A DNA stretch of 64,000 bases from contig CBDDKM010000010.1 in the NCBI GenBank assembly GCA_965230225.1, positions 186,001-250,000 on the forward strand, given 5' to 3'. A program made the translations under genes and the position numbers. A model generated the notes under the pieces. The model saw nothing but the letters and a program-made list of their open reading frames with translations. It had not been told where the DNA came from and ran no database searches. Positions 26,886 through 35,972 of this stretch are shown here, in pieces (within the stretch, counting starts at the first letter, position 1; every line of letters begins with the position of its first letter). This DNA comes from CALSMU01 sp965230225. Lineage in GTDB: Bacteria; Bacteroidota; Bacteroidia; Flavobacteriales_D; Parvicellaceae.

Positions 26886-28928
26886 TTAACCCAAAATCAA
26901 CTCAAATGCTCCTTTTTGCCTCACTACATGGCTTTTTGCACTGATTTTCTGCCACTTTTGAATTTGAGAAAAAGACATTGAGCTATCCAATATAACTCGT
27001 TCCGCCTTTACCCATTTTAGCAATTCCACAGGGTTCATCTTACAGTCTTTTGTTACTATCAGTAAATCAACCTCTATATCATTGGTAATCGAATTCAATT
27101 TCTGATTCAATACCATAATCTTCTGCCCATGAAATAAAAATACCAAGTCCTTTTGTTGTATTTGGTTTAGAGAAACAATCTCTGGTGTTTTAAGATTCAG
27201 GTAATCCCAATAGTTCCCTAACGACCGAAAAAGTTTCTCCGTACCAATTATGAGTTGATCATCTGCCAAAACAATGTTGTTATTTGCATGAATCAGATTA
27301 ATACAGGTATGTCCATTTATATCTCCAACAACCAATCTGGATTTTTCTGTCATTCTATGTTTCTCAATATGGCTCCAGCCCAACAATCCTATACTTATTA
27401 CAAAGCCATAATTTAACCAGCGAATTTGTCTGGTATTAAAAGCGACTGAGACTAATGCTATAAGCAAGTAAATTCCAAGGCATTCCAGTAGAGATATATG
27501 AATACCTTTTACTACTGCCATAGGCAATTGATCCAACCACTTCACACCTTCATTCAGTAAAATCAAACACCATTTCAATCCAAACGCTACCAGCTCTAAC
27601 AACCACTCCAATGGCGATGTAACGAACAACAATAATCCCAATAACAAGATGACCATTGCCAAAGGCACAACTAGTAGATTGGATACAAGAAAGTAGGCGG
27701 GAAACTGATGAAAATAAAACAACCCCAATGGAAATGTAACCAACTGAGCTGCTAAGGAAACTGCTGTTAAACTCCATATTTTATCTAACAACCACCAACG
27801 CGAGTAAAACCATTTGTAAATGATAGGTTGGAAATAAACAATTCCTAATACTGCCAGATAACTCAATTGAAACCCTACCTGAACTATATAATACGGATCA
27901 ATTACCAAAAGAAGGAAAGCAGAAGCAGCAAGGGTATTGTAAATATTTGTCCTTCTTTCTAATGCACCACCGACTACAATAAAAGAAAACATGGTAGCAG
28001 ATCTCACCACCGATGGACCAAGCCCGGTAATCAAGGCATACCCCCATAAAACACCCAATAGCAATACAGCCTTAATCCATCTACCCCAGCCATCACGGAT
28101 CAAAGAAAATAAGAAGTTAAAAATGAGGTAAATGATTCCAACGTGTAGGCCTGAAACAGCCAAAACATGCATAGTTCCAGCATTGGAATAGGCATTTCTC
28201 AATTCATTATCCAACTCACCCTTAGCACCTAAAAGCAAAGCTGATGAAACTGAATATCCTTCTTTTCCTAAGTTGGCGTCTTCCAACACCTTTTGCAAAT
28301 AGGCTCGTAACTCTCTGCTCCACTTAATCAGATTAAATCCATAGTTTTTATGCAAAGTATATTCATCTTTAGGAATATACCCTTGCGTATATATATTTTG
28401 ACATTCTAAATATCGCTTATAGCTAAACTGCTTAGGGTTTCCAGGAGGAGCTACTATCTTTAGGTTAGATGCAAACACTATAGCATCACCTATCTCGGGT
28501 AAACGACCTCCTTTTTGTAAATAAACAATTGCTTTTCCTTTAGTACTTTTCCAATTCCCACCCACAAACATAGCAGCTATCTCCAACTCCAACTGATGAG
28601 TTTTCTCCTTTTCCACCGGTTGAGAAATTACTATTCCCTTTTTTAAAACAGAATCGTATAAACAGTTCGTGTAATGATTCTTACAATACTTTTCTGTTCT
28701 TAGCTGAATCAGTAGTATTCCGAAAAACACCAACCCAAGATTAAGGATTATAGCATACACCGGCAAAGCCCTAAAGACTCTTTCTTTGATACTAAAAAAT
28801 AGTAAGATGGGTAAGGAAAACAGAAAGGTGGACAAAGACGCTTCTGTTTTACAATAAAGTCCAATTATGATACCTACCATTAAAGGAATTACCAATCGGA
28901 CAAAAGGGGAATTTCGCCAATCAAACAT
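26886..28928 (-). CDS. comEC: ComEC/Rec2 family DNA-uptake channel
   Basis: 680 residues. An N-terminal pair of membrane helices and an OB-like DUF4131 region (about 90-190; GNPKQFSYKRYLECQNIYTQGYI) precede the Competence domain of about eight helices (about 230-480). That domain carries the signature MHVLAVSGLHVGIIY and GLGPSVVRSATM. The C-terminal ~160 residues lack the HxDxDH metallo-beta-lactamase motif seen in full-length ComEC, so the nuclease-like part is degenerate. The family moves single-stranded DNA across the inner membrane during transformation. No other competence gene is nearby. Confidence 0.92.
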   Translation of the reverse strand: MFDWRNSPFVRLVIPLMVGIIIGLYCKTEASLSTFLFSLPILLFFSIKERVFRALPVYAIILNLGLVFFGILLIQLRTEKYCKNHYTNCLYDSVLKKGIVISQPVEKEKTHQLELEIAAMFVGGNWKSTKGKAIVYLQKGGRLPEIGDAIVFASNLKIVAPPGNPKQFSYKRYLECQNIYTQGYIPKDEYTLHKNYGFNLIKWSRELRAYLQKVLEDANLGKEGYSVSSALLLGAKGELDNELRNAYSNAGTMHVLAVSGLHVGIIYLIFNFLFSLIRDGWGRWIKAVLLLGVLWGYALITGLGPSVVRSATMFSFIVVGGALERRTNIYNTLAASAFLLLVIDPYYIVQVGFQLSYLAVLGIVYFQPIIYKWFYSRWWLLDKIWSLTAVSLAAQLVTFPLGLFYFHQFPAYFLVSNLLVVPLAMVILLLGLLLFVTSPLEWLLELVAFGLKWCLILLNEGVKWLDQLPMAVVKGIHISLLECLGIYLLIALVSVAFNTRQIRWLNYGFVISIGLLGWSHIEKHRMTEKSRLVVGDINGHTCINLIHANNNIVLADDQLIIGTEKLFRSLGNYWDYLNLKTPEIVSLNQIQQKDLVFLFHGQKIMVLNQKLNSITNDIEVDLLIVTKDCKMNPVELLKWVKAERVILDSSMSFSQIQKWQKISAKSHVVRQKGAFELILG

Positions 28929-28978
28929 GCTTCAATTTTTGCTTGGTTGGGTCAATAACCAAATCAAAAATAGCAATT

Positions 28979-29000
28979 AGCTTGTCAATATTGACAAGCT
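28979..29000. repeat. 22-bp perfect palindrome upstream of comEC
   Basis: Each half-site is AGCTTGTCAAT, joined without a spacer. It sits 51 bp before the comEC start and 34 bp after the stop of the gene at 29034. It may be a dimeric-regulator operator or part of a weak terminator for the upstream gene. No T run follows directly on the minus strand. Confidence 0.5.
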
Positions 29001-29033
29001 TTAATTTACCGAAAGTTCACTTTGTTCTAATAA

Positions 29034-29594
29034 TCAAGGAGTTGAAGAATTCTCCACTTCTGTTTTTAACACAATTGGAAAAGAATACAAGTATTTTGCA
29101 CTGGCAATGTATTGTTTTCTGAGTGGCAAGTACAAACATTTGTTGGACTCACCAAAGGTTCGCATGGTTAACCATGGAGCGTACTTTCCGAAGGTCCCAC
29201 CTAGTTCCATATTAAAGCCGGGAGCATTGCTGGAGGATTTATTTCTAAAACCTTCTCCCCATTTAGTTCTCATCCAGTTGGCTCCAATTTTAATTTGAGA
29301 GTAATTGGTAAAATTTACCACGTTAAAACTATAACTGGTAAACCTTGTTCTTCGGTAATAAAACCGATTAAAAGTAATTCCAACTCCAGTTGTAGTAGAA
29401 ACTTGATCAGAAAGATCCAACTCAAATGTGGTGCAATTAACATCCACTCCCCAGGTAAATGCTACATCAAAAATATACCCAATAGAAACCTCTGGGGTTA
29501 TATACAGTTTGTTGGTATTGGGTTGAGCAAATGACTGAAATGAAGATGTCAGAATTAATAATAAAGCAAGAAGAGGTTGTTGTGGGGTTCTCAT
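29034..29594 (-). CDS. Small secreted, probably outer-membrane beta-barrel protein
   Basis: 186 residues, signal peptide 1-23 (SFQSFAQ). The mature protein is a series of short amphipathic strands (ITPEVSIGYIFDVAFTWGVDV, ISFNRFYYRRTRFTSYSFNV-like pattern, IKIGANWMRTKWGEGF). Two Cys (VNCTTF, NKCLYL) are present. No family recognised. The C-terminus is not a typical BAM Phe signal. Single gene upstream of comEC on the same strand. Confidence 0.65.
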   Translation of the reverse strand: MRTPQQPLLALLLILTSSFQSFAQPNTNKLYITPEVSIGYIFDVAFTWGVDVNCTTFELDLSDQVSTTTGVGITFNRFYYRRTRFTSYSFNVVNFTNYSQIKIGANWMRTKWGEGFRNKSSSNAPGFNMELGGTFGKYAPWLTMRTFGESNKCLYLPLRKQYIASAKYLYSFPIVLKTEVENSSTP

Positions 29595-29734
29595 ACCAAT
29601 AAAACAAATTAGCCCTCCATTTGTTACAAACCTTAATAAAGATTTCTGATCTTTACACTATAACCTAAAACCAAGTTTTGATGGGTAAGGTCAAACGCAT
29701 GATCTATTATTACCCATTGAAATAAAAGAAATTT

Positions 29735-30292
29735 ATGAGTAAGCTGAAAATTACTGAAATCAGAGAAAAAAGATTTAGAACCGTTCATGAGAAAGATAAG
29801 AATGGTAAAAGAATAAAAAAGCAAGTTCAATATACTACTTACCGAACACCTGTATTGGCAAGCAGTGGAAAACGATTCTTAAATTCAGTTATTGACAACC
29901 TAATAGTCGATCTTGTTTTTGTTGGCTCAACCTTTCTTATTTTCATTCAAAACCCTAACCAAATATTGTTTCTTCAATCGGTTAACGCCATAAACATTGG
30001 CTTTATGTTAATTCCATTTTACTATTTTTTTATGGAATTTTTTACTCAAAAAACTTTAGGTAAAATGGTCACCAAAACCATTGTAATTGACCAGTATGGA
30101 GAAAAACCAGACCTAACCACAGCAATAACCCGAAACCTTATTCGTCTGGTACCCTTTAATGCATTTTCCTTTTTATTTAATCTTAGAGGTTGGCATGACA
30201 AATGGTCCGAAACTTATGTGGTCACTCTAGAGGAATATGAAAAATTAACTACCTTGCTCAAAGAACAAAGCCAACCGGATAATGAAATTTAA
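29735..30292 (+). CDS. RDD family membrane protein
   Basis: 185 residues. The N-terminal ~45 residues are basic and polar. An RDD domain follows with three helices (about 55-75, 85-110, 130-150). Its landmarks are SSGKRFLNSVIDNLIVDLV (R and D of the RDD name), FFTQKTLGKMVTKTIVID, and a third region ITRNLIRLVPFNAFSFLF. RDD proteins are small inner-membrane proteins, some linked to ion exchange. Its 3' end overlaps the downstream lipoprotein start by 11 bp, which implies translational coupling. Confidence 0.88.
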   Translation: MSKLKITEIREKRFRTVHEKDKNGKRIKKQVQYTTYRTPVLASSGKRFLNSVIDNLIVDLVFVGSTFLIFIQNPNQILFLQSVNAINIGFMLIPFYYFFMEFFTQKTLGKMVTKTIVIDQYGEKPDLTTAITRNLIRLVPFNAFSFLFNLRGWHDKWSETYVVTLEEYEKLTTLLKEQSQPDNEI

Positions 30293-31127
30293 TCCACTCT
30301 TTATATTACTTATTGCTTTAGGACTCTATTCTTGTGATGCCCCTAAAAAGGAAAAACCACAACCTCCGGAAGAAGCAGTTTCCATCACAGAGGTGGATAC
30401 CACAATTATTGATAGCACAGAAATAGAAGAAATAATTCAGCTAGAAGAAGTAACCACACTTCCTTTCTTCCAGAAAAGATTGGAAGACGATGATTTCAAA
30501 GTGTTTTACGACTCGTTGGTTAAAGGATGTAGAGAATTAGACTCTAACACTGTTCTAAATTTAATCTCAGACACTTTAAGGTTTAGTCAATACGAATGTG
30601 CTGCAGATTTTGTACAATGGCCCCAAATGTGCGATGGTTGTATTGGTTGCTCTAAAGAAGGAATGTTTAGAGGCGTATTTGGCACCAACAACATGGAACT
30701 AGTTTGTGCCCAACTTTACGAACTGATTATCAAATTTGGAGTTGGCCCATACGATAACACCATTATGGGAGGTTGGTTGGATTACTCTAACGCTTACTCG
30801 AATTTTCAATTCACCAACTCAGACGATAATCATCGATTCTTTGAGTACGAAATGATACTCCCATTAAATGATCAGGTAAATGTATTAACCAGTGCAGACA
30901 GCAACGCAAAAGCTCTTTCATCACTCCCCTTCTCTCCCATTCCGTATTCTCAAGATGTTGGCATGGGAAGTTACAACGAAGAAGAAAGTAAAATGTATCT
31001 GGAATATGAATCTGGCTACATTGATGAAACAGAGGTTCTGACCACTTTTGGATACACTATTGTATTATTCGAAAAAAGGTATAATGGCTGGAAAATAACC
31101 GGTTTCTTCCAACCTCCAGGATGTTAA
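30282..31127 (+). CDS. Lipoprotein of unknown function with Cys-rich centre
   Basis: 281 residues with lipobox ALGLYSC and an acidic, Pro-rich tether. The globular part has a Cys cluster (FVQWPQMCDGCIGCSKEG, plus ECAAD and VCAQLYE). It then has an SH3-like stretch (LNDQVNVLTSADSNAKALSSLPF) and an ending with NGWKITGFFQPPGC. The VxxxP and GWKIxxF features resemble Bacteroidota lipoproteins with SH3 or NTF2-like folds, but no family is assigned. Translationally coupled to the RDD gene. Confidence 0.75.
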   Translation: MKFNPLFILLIALGLYSCDAPKKEKPQPPEEAVSITEVDTTIIDSTEIEEIIQLEEVTTLPFFQKRLEDDDFKVFYDSLVKGCRELDSNTVLNLISDTLRFSQYECAADFVQWPQMCDGCIGCSKEGMFRGVFGTNNMELVCAQLYELIIKFGVGPYDNTIMGGWLDYSNAYSNFQFTNSDDNHRFFEYEMILPLNDQVNVLTSADSNAKALSSLPFSPIPYSQDVGMGSYNEEESKMYLEYESGYIDETEVLTTFGYTIVLFEKRYNGWKITGFFQPPGC

Positions 31128-31181
31128 TTTAGGTAATCTTGTAATTTTTTCTCACTTTGCAGTTATACTAAAAATTAACAT

Positions 31182-31838
31182 CTGAAATACTTCCTTACAT
31201 ACTCGCTCACCCTATTAATTCTTTCGGGATGCATGCTTAAAACTCCAACTACCAAAGAAGTAGCCGGTAGGTACAACTGGGGAGGCATCTATGGGGTTAG
31301 CTCTACCATGTTATTAAAAGAGGATTCTACATTTACATTTAATTGGCAAGCTGGCTTAATGTGGGGAGAAACGGTGGGTTCATGGAATATAAAACGTAAT
31401 AAAATAACTCTTCACAGCAATCAACAACCTAGAAACAATACAGGTATAAGAGAACCCATTATGACCAAATCTACTCCTTCTGATCACATTGAGATTGAGG
31501 TGATCGACCAGGATAGTATATCGCTCGTTTTAGTCGGTGTTGCCCTAAAAAGAGGGAACGATAAATTGTGGGTAGGTAAAGCAGATTTTAATGGAAAAGT
31601 GGTTCTTCCTAATATACAGGCAGACTCCATTTACATTACATTCCCAGGGTTCGAAAACATTACTTACCCCATTAAGGACACCGCCATTAGTTACTATAAG
31701 TTTCAGATGGAAATGGATGATTTAGGGTTTCGATATTTTACCCAGGAGAAGTGGAAGTATCGTCCAAATCGCTTATATGACCCTACAGTATATCGAGACA
31801 AAAATACCAAGCCTCATTACCATGTAAAGAAGTTCTAG
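31182..31838 (+). CDS. Lipoprotein of unknown function, apparent CTG start
   Basis: The first ATG is at 31233, but the reading frame upstream of it encodes a perfect lipoprotein signal: KYFLTYSLTLLILSGC ends just before that ATG. The frame is closed by TAA at 31176-31178, and the only initiation-like codon between is CTG at 31182. Starting there gives 218 residues. The mature part (VAGRYNWGGIYGVSSTMLLKEDSTFTF, ETVGSWNIKRNKITLHS) has the GxW beta pattern of lipocalin-like Bacteroidota lipoproteins. A carboxypeptidase-regulatory-like segment follows (KADFNGKVVLPNIQADSIYITFPG). It is 54 bp downstream of another lipoprotein gene. Confidence 0.65.
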   Translation: MKYFLTYSLTLLILSGCMLKTPTTKEVAGRYNWGGIYGVSSTMLLKEDSTFTFNWQAGLMWGETVGSWNIKRNKITLHSNQQPRNNTGIREPIMTKSTPSDHIEIEVIDQDSISLVLVGVALKRGNDKLWVGKADFNGKVVLPNIQADSIYITFPGFENITYPIKDTAISYYKFQMEMDDLGFRYFTQEKWKYRPNRLYDPTVYRDKNTKPHYHVKKF

Positions 31839-31869
31839 TCGCTTGATTTCAATCATTTAACAGACTAAA

Positions 31870-31917
31870 TTCAGTATTTTTTCGGATTGTTTGAGTTGTT
31901 CATTTGGAGTAACTTTA
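31870..31917 (+). promoter_or_regulatory. Promoter with a conserved 21-bp upstream block
   Basis: The block CAGTATTTTTTCGGATTG (within 31870-31890) includes the -33 TTG at 31887-31889. After a 20-nt spacer comes TAACTTTA (31910-31917). The same 21 bp with identical spacing precede TACCTTTG at 38789. The -7 element ends six bases before the ATG at 31924, so the message would be leaderless or nearly so. Confidence 0.55.
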
Positions 31918-31923
31918 ACCATT

Positions 31924-33240
31924 ATGAAAGCACCCTCTCCCCACGATTGCATCATTATTGGCGCAGGTCTTTCCGGTCTTATTACCGGTATCTCACTACA
32001 AAAGAAAGGTTTTAATACAATAATACTCGATAAGCGAGTGGTAGCAGGAGGCTTATGCGGAACATTTAAGCTAGAGGGACACGAATTTGTAATTGGCTGT
32101 AATGATTTTGGAGAAAGCATTCAACGTACCTTTAAAGAGCTGGGTATTCCACAAGAATTTACACCCAGCAAAATGAAGTTTCATTTCGACTTTGGAGATA
32201 TAGCCCTACCTTCTGCAGGAGCTATCTTAAAACTGTTGAAATACACTCCGGACATTATTCGACTTATCAGAACGGCTAAAGGAGTTCAAAAAGGAAGGTA
32301 TCCGTATACTTACTATAGCGAACTCACTAACCATGTTAAAAATGAAAAATTTAAAGACATTGTGGACAGCATGGTATATGCAGCCGGCACCCCATCTTCT
32401 AAGCTTAGGTTAAAAGACATGAGCGCTTCGCTATTCGATAAGGAATTGAACTATGGATACAACTCTACCGTTATTCCAGTGGGAGGTCCGGGGGCCATGG
32501 TTAAAAACATGACCAGTTATTACAGAAAACTCGGTGGAACTATTCAATTGAATACACTGGTTACGGGTATTGATAAAAATGAAGAAGGTCATCACATTAT
32601 TTCCACTGAGAATGGAGATCAGTTTTCTGGGAAAGCCTTGATATCAAGTGTAGGTCGTTTAGAAGAATACCCGGAGGAATTTCAGCCTGGAATGAAATTG
32701 GCGATGCTCCATTTGAGTGTAAACAAACGAATTAAATACCCTGAAAAATACCATACCCTGGCGTTTCTTCCGAAAAACATTGAGGAATGGTTTCAAAACC
32801 TTCACCAGGGTACACTTCCCAACGAATTTGGCTTTCACCTCTTTAAAAGTGATTTAAAGAACGAGGGCGACTGCAACTCCATTAGTATCTATCATTTTGT
32901 TCCTAGAGGAGTGGAAACTCTCTCGAAAGATCAAAAAGAGTCCATCAAACAATATTTATTTAGTAAAATAGAAACGATACTTCCAGGGTTTAAAGAAGCT
33001 GTGGAATTTGAGAAGTATCTGGATCCTAATGAGTTTACAGAAATGCATGATGGATTATCCTCTGCCGTTTTTGCCAGAATAATCGAAGGTGATTACGAAA
33101 AACCTGAGATTTATTGCCCTGAAAGAGACATTCACTTTACAGGAAACTCGGTAAACCCTCCTGGAGAACATGCTTGCGGTGCAGTTTTATCCGGTATTAG
33201 AGCATCGGACATGGTAGAAGAAAAACTTCAGGCCGTATAA
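31924..33240 (+). CDS. FAD-dependent oxidoreductase, phytoene desaturase/carotenoid isomerase-like
   Basis: 438 residues from the ATG at 31924; a TTG at 31891 would lie inside the promoter. The N-terminal Rossmann motif is CIIIGAGLSGLITGISLQKK, followed by an acidic LDKR and the GGLCGTF second dinucleotide loop. A C-terminal FAD motif, IHFTGNSVNPPGEHACGAVLSG, is present. This is the layout of amine oxidase/phytoene desaturase-type flavoproteins (RetSat/CrtISO group). Substrate cannot be told from sequence, and no carotenoid genes adjoin. Terminator follows directly. Confidence 0.88.
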   Translation: MKAPSPHDCIIIGAGLSGLITGISLQKKGFNTIILDKRVVAGGLCGTFKLEGHEFVIGCNDFGESIQRTFKELGIPQEFTPSKMKFHFDFGDIALPSAGAILKLLKYTPDIIRLIRTAKGVQKGRYPYTYYSELTNHVKNEKFKDIVDSMVYAAGTPSSKLRLKDMSASLFDKELNYGYNSTVIPVGGPGAMVKNMTSYYRKLGGTIQLNTLVTGIDKNEEGHHIISTENGDQFSGKALISSVGRLEEYPEEFQPGMKLAMLHLSVNKRIKYPEKYHTLAFLPKNIEEWFQNLHQGTLPNEFGFHLFKSDLKNEGDCNSISIYHFVPRGVETLSKDQKESIKQYLFSKIETILPGFKEAVEFEKYLDPNEFTEMHDGLSSAVFARIIEGDYEKPEIYCPERDIHFTGNSVNPPGEHACGAVLSGIRASDMVEEKLQAV

Positions 33241-33246
33241 AAGCAC

Positions 33247-33277
33247 AAAAAAAGTCCCGATAATAATCAGGACTTTT
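33247..33277. terminator. Bidirectional terminator
   Basis: Eight-base stem AAAAGTCC/GGACTTTT around a 12-nt loop, with A7 on the left and T4 on the right. It serves the convergent genes ending at 33240 and 33323. Confidence 0.75.
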
Positions 33278-33322
33278 AGCGTTAACCATTAAACAAGTCT
33301 GCATGGAGTCCATGCCATTAAC

Positions 33323-33775
33323 CTATTTAGACAAGTAAAAGGTTGCGGTTAAAGTATATTGTCCGGTAAGGTCCTGATGTACTTCAGTCAGGAACCATTC
33401 CTGTGTTTTCTTTCCGGTTTGTTCCACAACAAATAGTCTCACATCTGTTGTGGTTCCTTGTATGGTTACATCGTAATCCATACTAATTTCTTCTCCGTTG
33501 TTTCCAACTGCCCAGGTAAAATCCTCCACTTCCGTAACACCATCAATGGTTATGGTGGAGGTTCCATCAGAGGCTCCAAAAACAAAATTTCCGGCATTGG
33601 TTTCTGTTCCTTCCTGTACTCCAATCCCTCCTAGTCCGGCAGCTGTTTTTACCCACTCTATTCGATCAATTTTCCAGGTGGAATCTGCCAATCGTTTTTC
33701 CATCTTCTTCTCTTTAGAGCAAGAGGATAATCCTACTAATACGGCTAGTGCCAATAAAAAAGTAAATTTCTTCAT
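33323..33775 (-). CDS. Lipocalin-like lipoprotein
   Basis: 150 residues from the ATG at 33775. Nineteen upstream in-frame residues precede the signal peptide and were excluded. Lipobox VGLSSC. The mature start RLADSTWKIDRIEW and the alternating strands (GNFVFGASDGTSTITIDG, YTLTATFYLSK) match small Bacteroidota lipocalin-like lipoproteins, which bind hydrophobic ligands or have no known role. Single gene between two terminators. Confidence 0.75.
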   Translation of the reverse strand: MKKFTFLLALAVLVGLSSCSKEKKMEKRLADSTWKIDRIEWVKTAAGLGGIGVQEGTETNAGNFVFGASDGTSTITIDGVTEVEDFTWAVGNNGEEISMDYDVTIQGTTTDVRLFVVEQTGKKTQEWFLTEVHQDLTGQYTLTATFYLSK

Positions 33776-33830
33776 AATGATTTGAATTTGATATTTGGAA
33801 ACCTTGTTTTCAAATCGAATGCCAAGAAAC

Positions 33831-33860
33831 AAAAAAGCCCGGCACGAAGGCCGGGCTTTT
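33831..33860 (-). terminator. dnaK terminator
   Basis: Perfect 11-bp stem AAAAGCCCGGC/GCCGGGCTTTT (33833-33843 with 33850-33860) with a 6-nt loop and a T run on the minus strand. Confidence 0.9.
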
Positions 33861-33883
33861 GATTAATCATCTATTATTCCTGA

Positions 33884-35779
33884 TTAAACCTCTTCGAAAT
33901 CTACATCAGTAACTTCTTCGTCGTTGTTTCCTTCAGGGTTTCCACCTGCATTAGGATCCGCTTGTCCTCCGGCTTGTTGTTGAGCCTGGTACATTTCCTG
34001 GCTAGCTGCCTGGAAAACGGTATTTAATTTCTCTAACGCTGGTTCAATCTGAGCAACATCTTTTGTCTCGTAAGCTGTTTTTAACTCAGCTAAAGCCTCT
34101 TCGATTGGTTGCTTCTTATCAGCAGGAATCTTATCTCCAAACTCGCTCAATTGCTTTTCAGTTTGGAAAATCATCGCATCCGCTTTGTTTAAAGTTTCTA
34201 CTTCTGTCTTTTTCTTCTCATCCGCTTCAGCGTTAGCTTCTGCTTCTTGTCTCATTTTCTCGATTTCCTCATCGCTCAACCCGGAAGAAGCTTCAATTCT
34301 AATGCTTTGCTCTTTTCCTGTAGCTTTATCTGTAGCTTTTACGTTGATGATTCCGTTTGCATCGATATCGAAGCTTACCTCAATTTGAGGAACTCCTCTA
34401 GGTGCTGGTGGAATATCGTTCAAGTGGAACTTACCAATTGTTCTGTTATCTGCAGCCATTGGTCTCTCTCCCTGAAGTACGTGTAACTCAACAGAAGGCT
34501 GGTTATCTGCAGCAGTAGAGAATACTTGAGATTTTTGAGTTGGAATAGTAGTATTCGCTTCGATTAATTTAGTGAATACACCTCCCATAGTTTCGATTCC
34601 TAAAGAAAGTGGAGTAACATCCAGAAGTAATACATCTTTTACCTCTCCTGTTAATACCCCTCCTTGAATAGCAGCTCCTAAAGAAACTACCTCATCAGGA
34701 TTTACTCCTTTAGATGGCTGTTTTCCAAAGAATCTGTTTACTGCTTCCTGGATAGCTGGAATTCTGGTAGATCCACCAACAAGAATTACCTCATCGATGT
34801 CTCCTGTAGATAATCCGGCATTTTTCAATGCAGACTCACAAGGCTTAATGGTTCTCTTAACTAAAGAATCAATCAACTGCTCAAACTTCGCTCTGCTCAA
34901 TGATTTTACCAAGTGCTTTGGAATACCATTTACTGGCATAATATAAGGAAGGTTGATTTCTGTAGAAGTAGTACTTGAAAGCTCAATCTTAGCTTTCTCA
35001 GCAGCTTCTTTCAATCTTTGAAGAGCCATCGGGTCTTCTTTCAAATCAACACCTTCGTCGTTCTTAAATTCATCAGCTAACCAGTCAATGATTGTTTGGT
35101 CAACATCATCTCCTCCAAGGTGAGTATCACCATCTGTAGCCAATACTTCGAATACACCGTCTCCTAATTCAAGGATAGAAACATCATGAGTACCTCCACC
35201 GAAGTCGAATACTACAATTTTCATGTCTCTTCCGGCCTTATCCAATCCGTAAGCCAATGCCGCTGCAGTAGGCTCGTTGATAATTCTGGAAATCTTTAAT
35301 CCTGCAATCTCACCAGCTTCTTTAGTAGCTTGTCTTTGAGAATCGTTAAAGTAAGCTGGTACAGTAACTACCGCCTCAGCTACTTCTTGTCCAAGGTAAT
35401 CCTCTGCAGTTTTCTTCATTTTTTGAAGAACCATTGCAGAAATCTCTTGTGGAGAGTATTTTCTATCGTTAATTAATACACGAGGAGTATTGTTATCTCC
35501 TTTTACCACTTCGTAAGGTACTCTTCCAATTTCCTTAGAACACTCATCAAACTTATTTCCCATGAAACGTTTGATCGAATAAATGGTATTCGTTGGATTA
35601 GTAATTGCCTGACGCTTTGCAGGGTCTCCTACTTTTCTCTCTCCTCCTTCAATAAATGCAACTACCGAAGGAGTTGTTCTTTTTCCTTCACTATTAGGAA
35701 TTACCACTGGTTCATTTCCTTCCATTACGGAAACACATGAATTGGTTGTTCCTAAATCGATTCCAATAATTTTTGACAT
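33884..35779 (-). CDS. dnaK: Molecular chaperone DnaK (Hsp70)
   Basis: 631 residues. Its N-terminal ATPase domain (1-385) has phosphate loop IGIDLGTTNSCVSVMEG, VVFDFGGGTHDVSIL and the adenosine motif VILVGGSTRIPAIQ. The linker is DVLLLDVTPLSLGIET. The substrate-binding beta domain (about 395-505) and helical lid follow, and the acidic tail DEEVTDVDFEEV matches the family EEVD-like end. It works with DnaJ and GrpE, neither of which is adjacent. It stands alone with a strong terminator. The 190 bp upstream carries repeated CTGACA motifs that may be stress regulatory sites. Confidence 0.98.
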   Translation of the reverse strand: MSKIIGIDLGTTNSCVSVMEGNEPVVIPNSEGKRTTPSVVAFIEGGERKVGDPAKRQAITNPTNTIYSIKRFMGNKFDECSKEIGRVPYEVVKGDNNTPRVLINDRKYSPQEISAMVLQKMKKTAEDYLGQEVAEAVVTVPAYFNDSQRQATKEAGEIAGLKISRIINEPTAAALAYGLDKAGRDMKIVVFDFGGGTHDVSILELGDGVFEVLATDGDTHLGGDDVDQTIIDWLADEFKNDEGVDLKEDPMALQRLKEAAEKAKIELSSTTSTEINLPYIMPVNGIPKHLVKSLSRAKFEQLIDSLVKRTIKPCESALKNAGLSTGDIDEVILVGGSTRIPAIQEAVNRFFGKQPSKGVNPDEVVSLGAAIQGGVLTGEVKDVLLLDVTPLSLGIETMGGVFTKLIEANTTIPTQKSQVFSTAADNQPSVELHVLQGERPMAADNRTIGKFHLNDIPPAPRGVPQIEVSFDIDANGIINVKATDKATGKEQSIRIEASSGLSDEEIEKMRQEAEANAEADEKKKTEVETLNKADAMIFQTEKQLSEFGDKIPADKKQPIEEALAELKTAYETKDVAQIEPALEKLNTVFQAASQEMYQAQQQAGGQADPNAGGNPEGNNDEEVTDVDFEEV

Positions 35780-35827
35780 ATCTGTAATCTTAATTTAATT
35801 CGGTTTTATTCTTTTCTGCTCCTCCTT

Positions 35828-35953
35828 TGTCAATTCTTGTGCCATTGCATTTTTAATGTCAGAGTATGTCTTTTTTGTCAGAAACCCTTACAAAACAACT
35901 GTTTCAAACATGACAAAACGACATTTCAACATCCCAACAGCTCCATTCTGTCA
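35828..35953 (-). promoter_or_regulatory. Repeated CTGACA motifs upstream of dnaK
   Basis: On the dnaK strand CTGACA occurs at 35857-35862, at 35876-35881 (19 bp apart) and near 35948, with TTGACA at 35828 and an inverted TGTCA in ATGACAAAACGACA near 35919. Heat-shock control is a guess from the downstream gene. No close TAnnTTTG was found. Confidence 0.3.
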
Positions 35954-35972
35954 GGTTTTACTTCTATAAGAA

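Noticed and set aside
31924..33240. Carotenoid biosynthesis cluster
   Set aside because: Only one phytoene-desaturase-like gene is present, with no crtB, crtY or crtZ neighbours.
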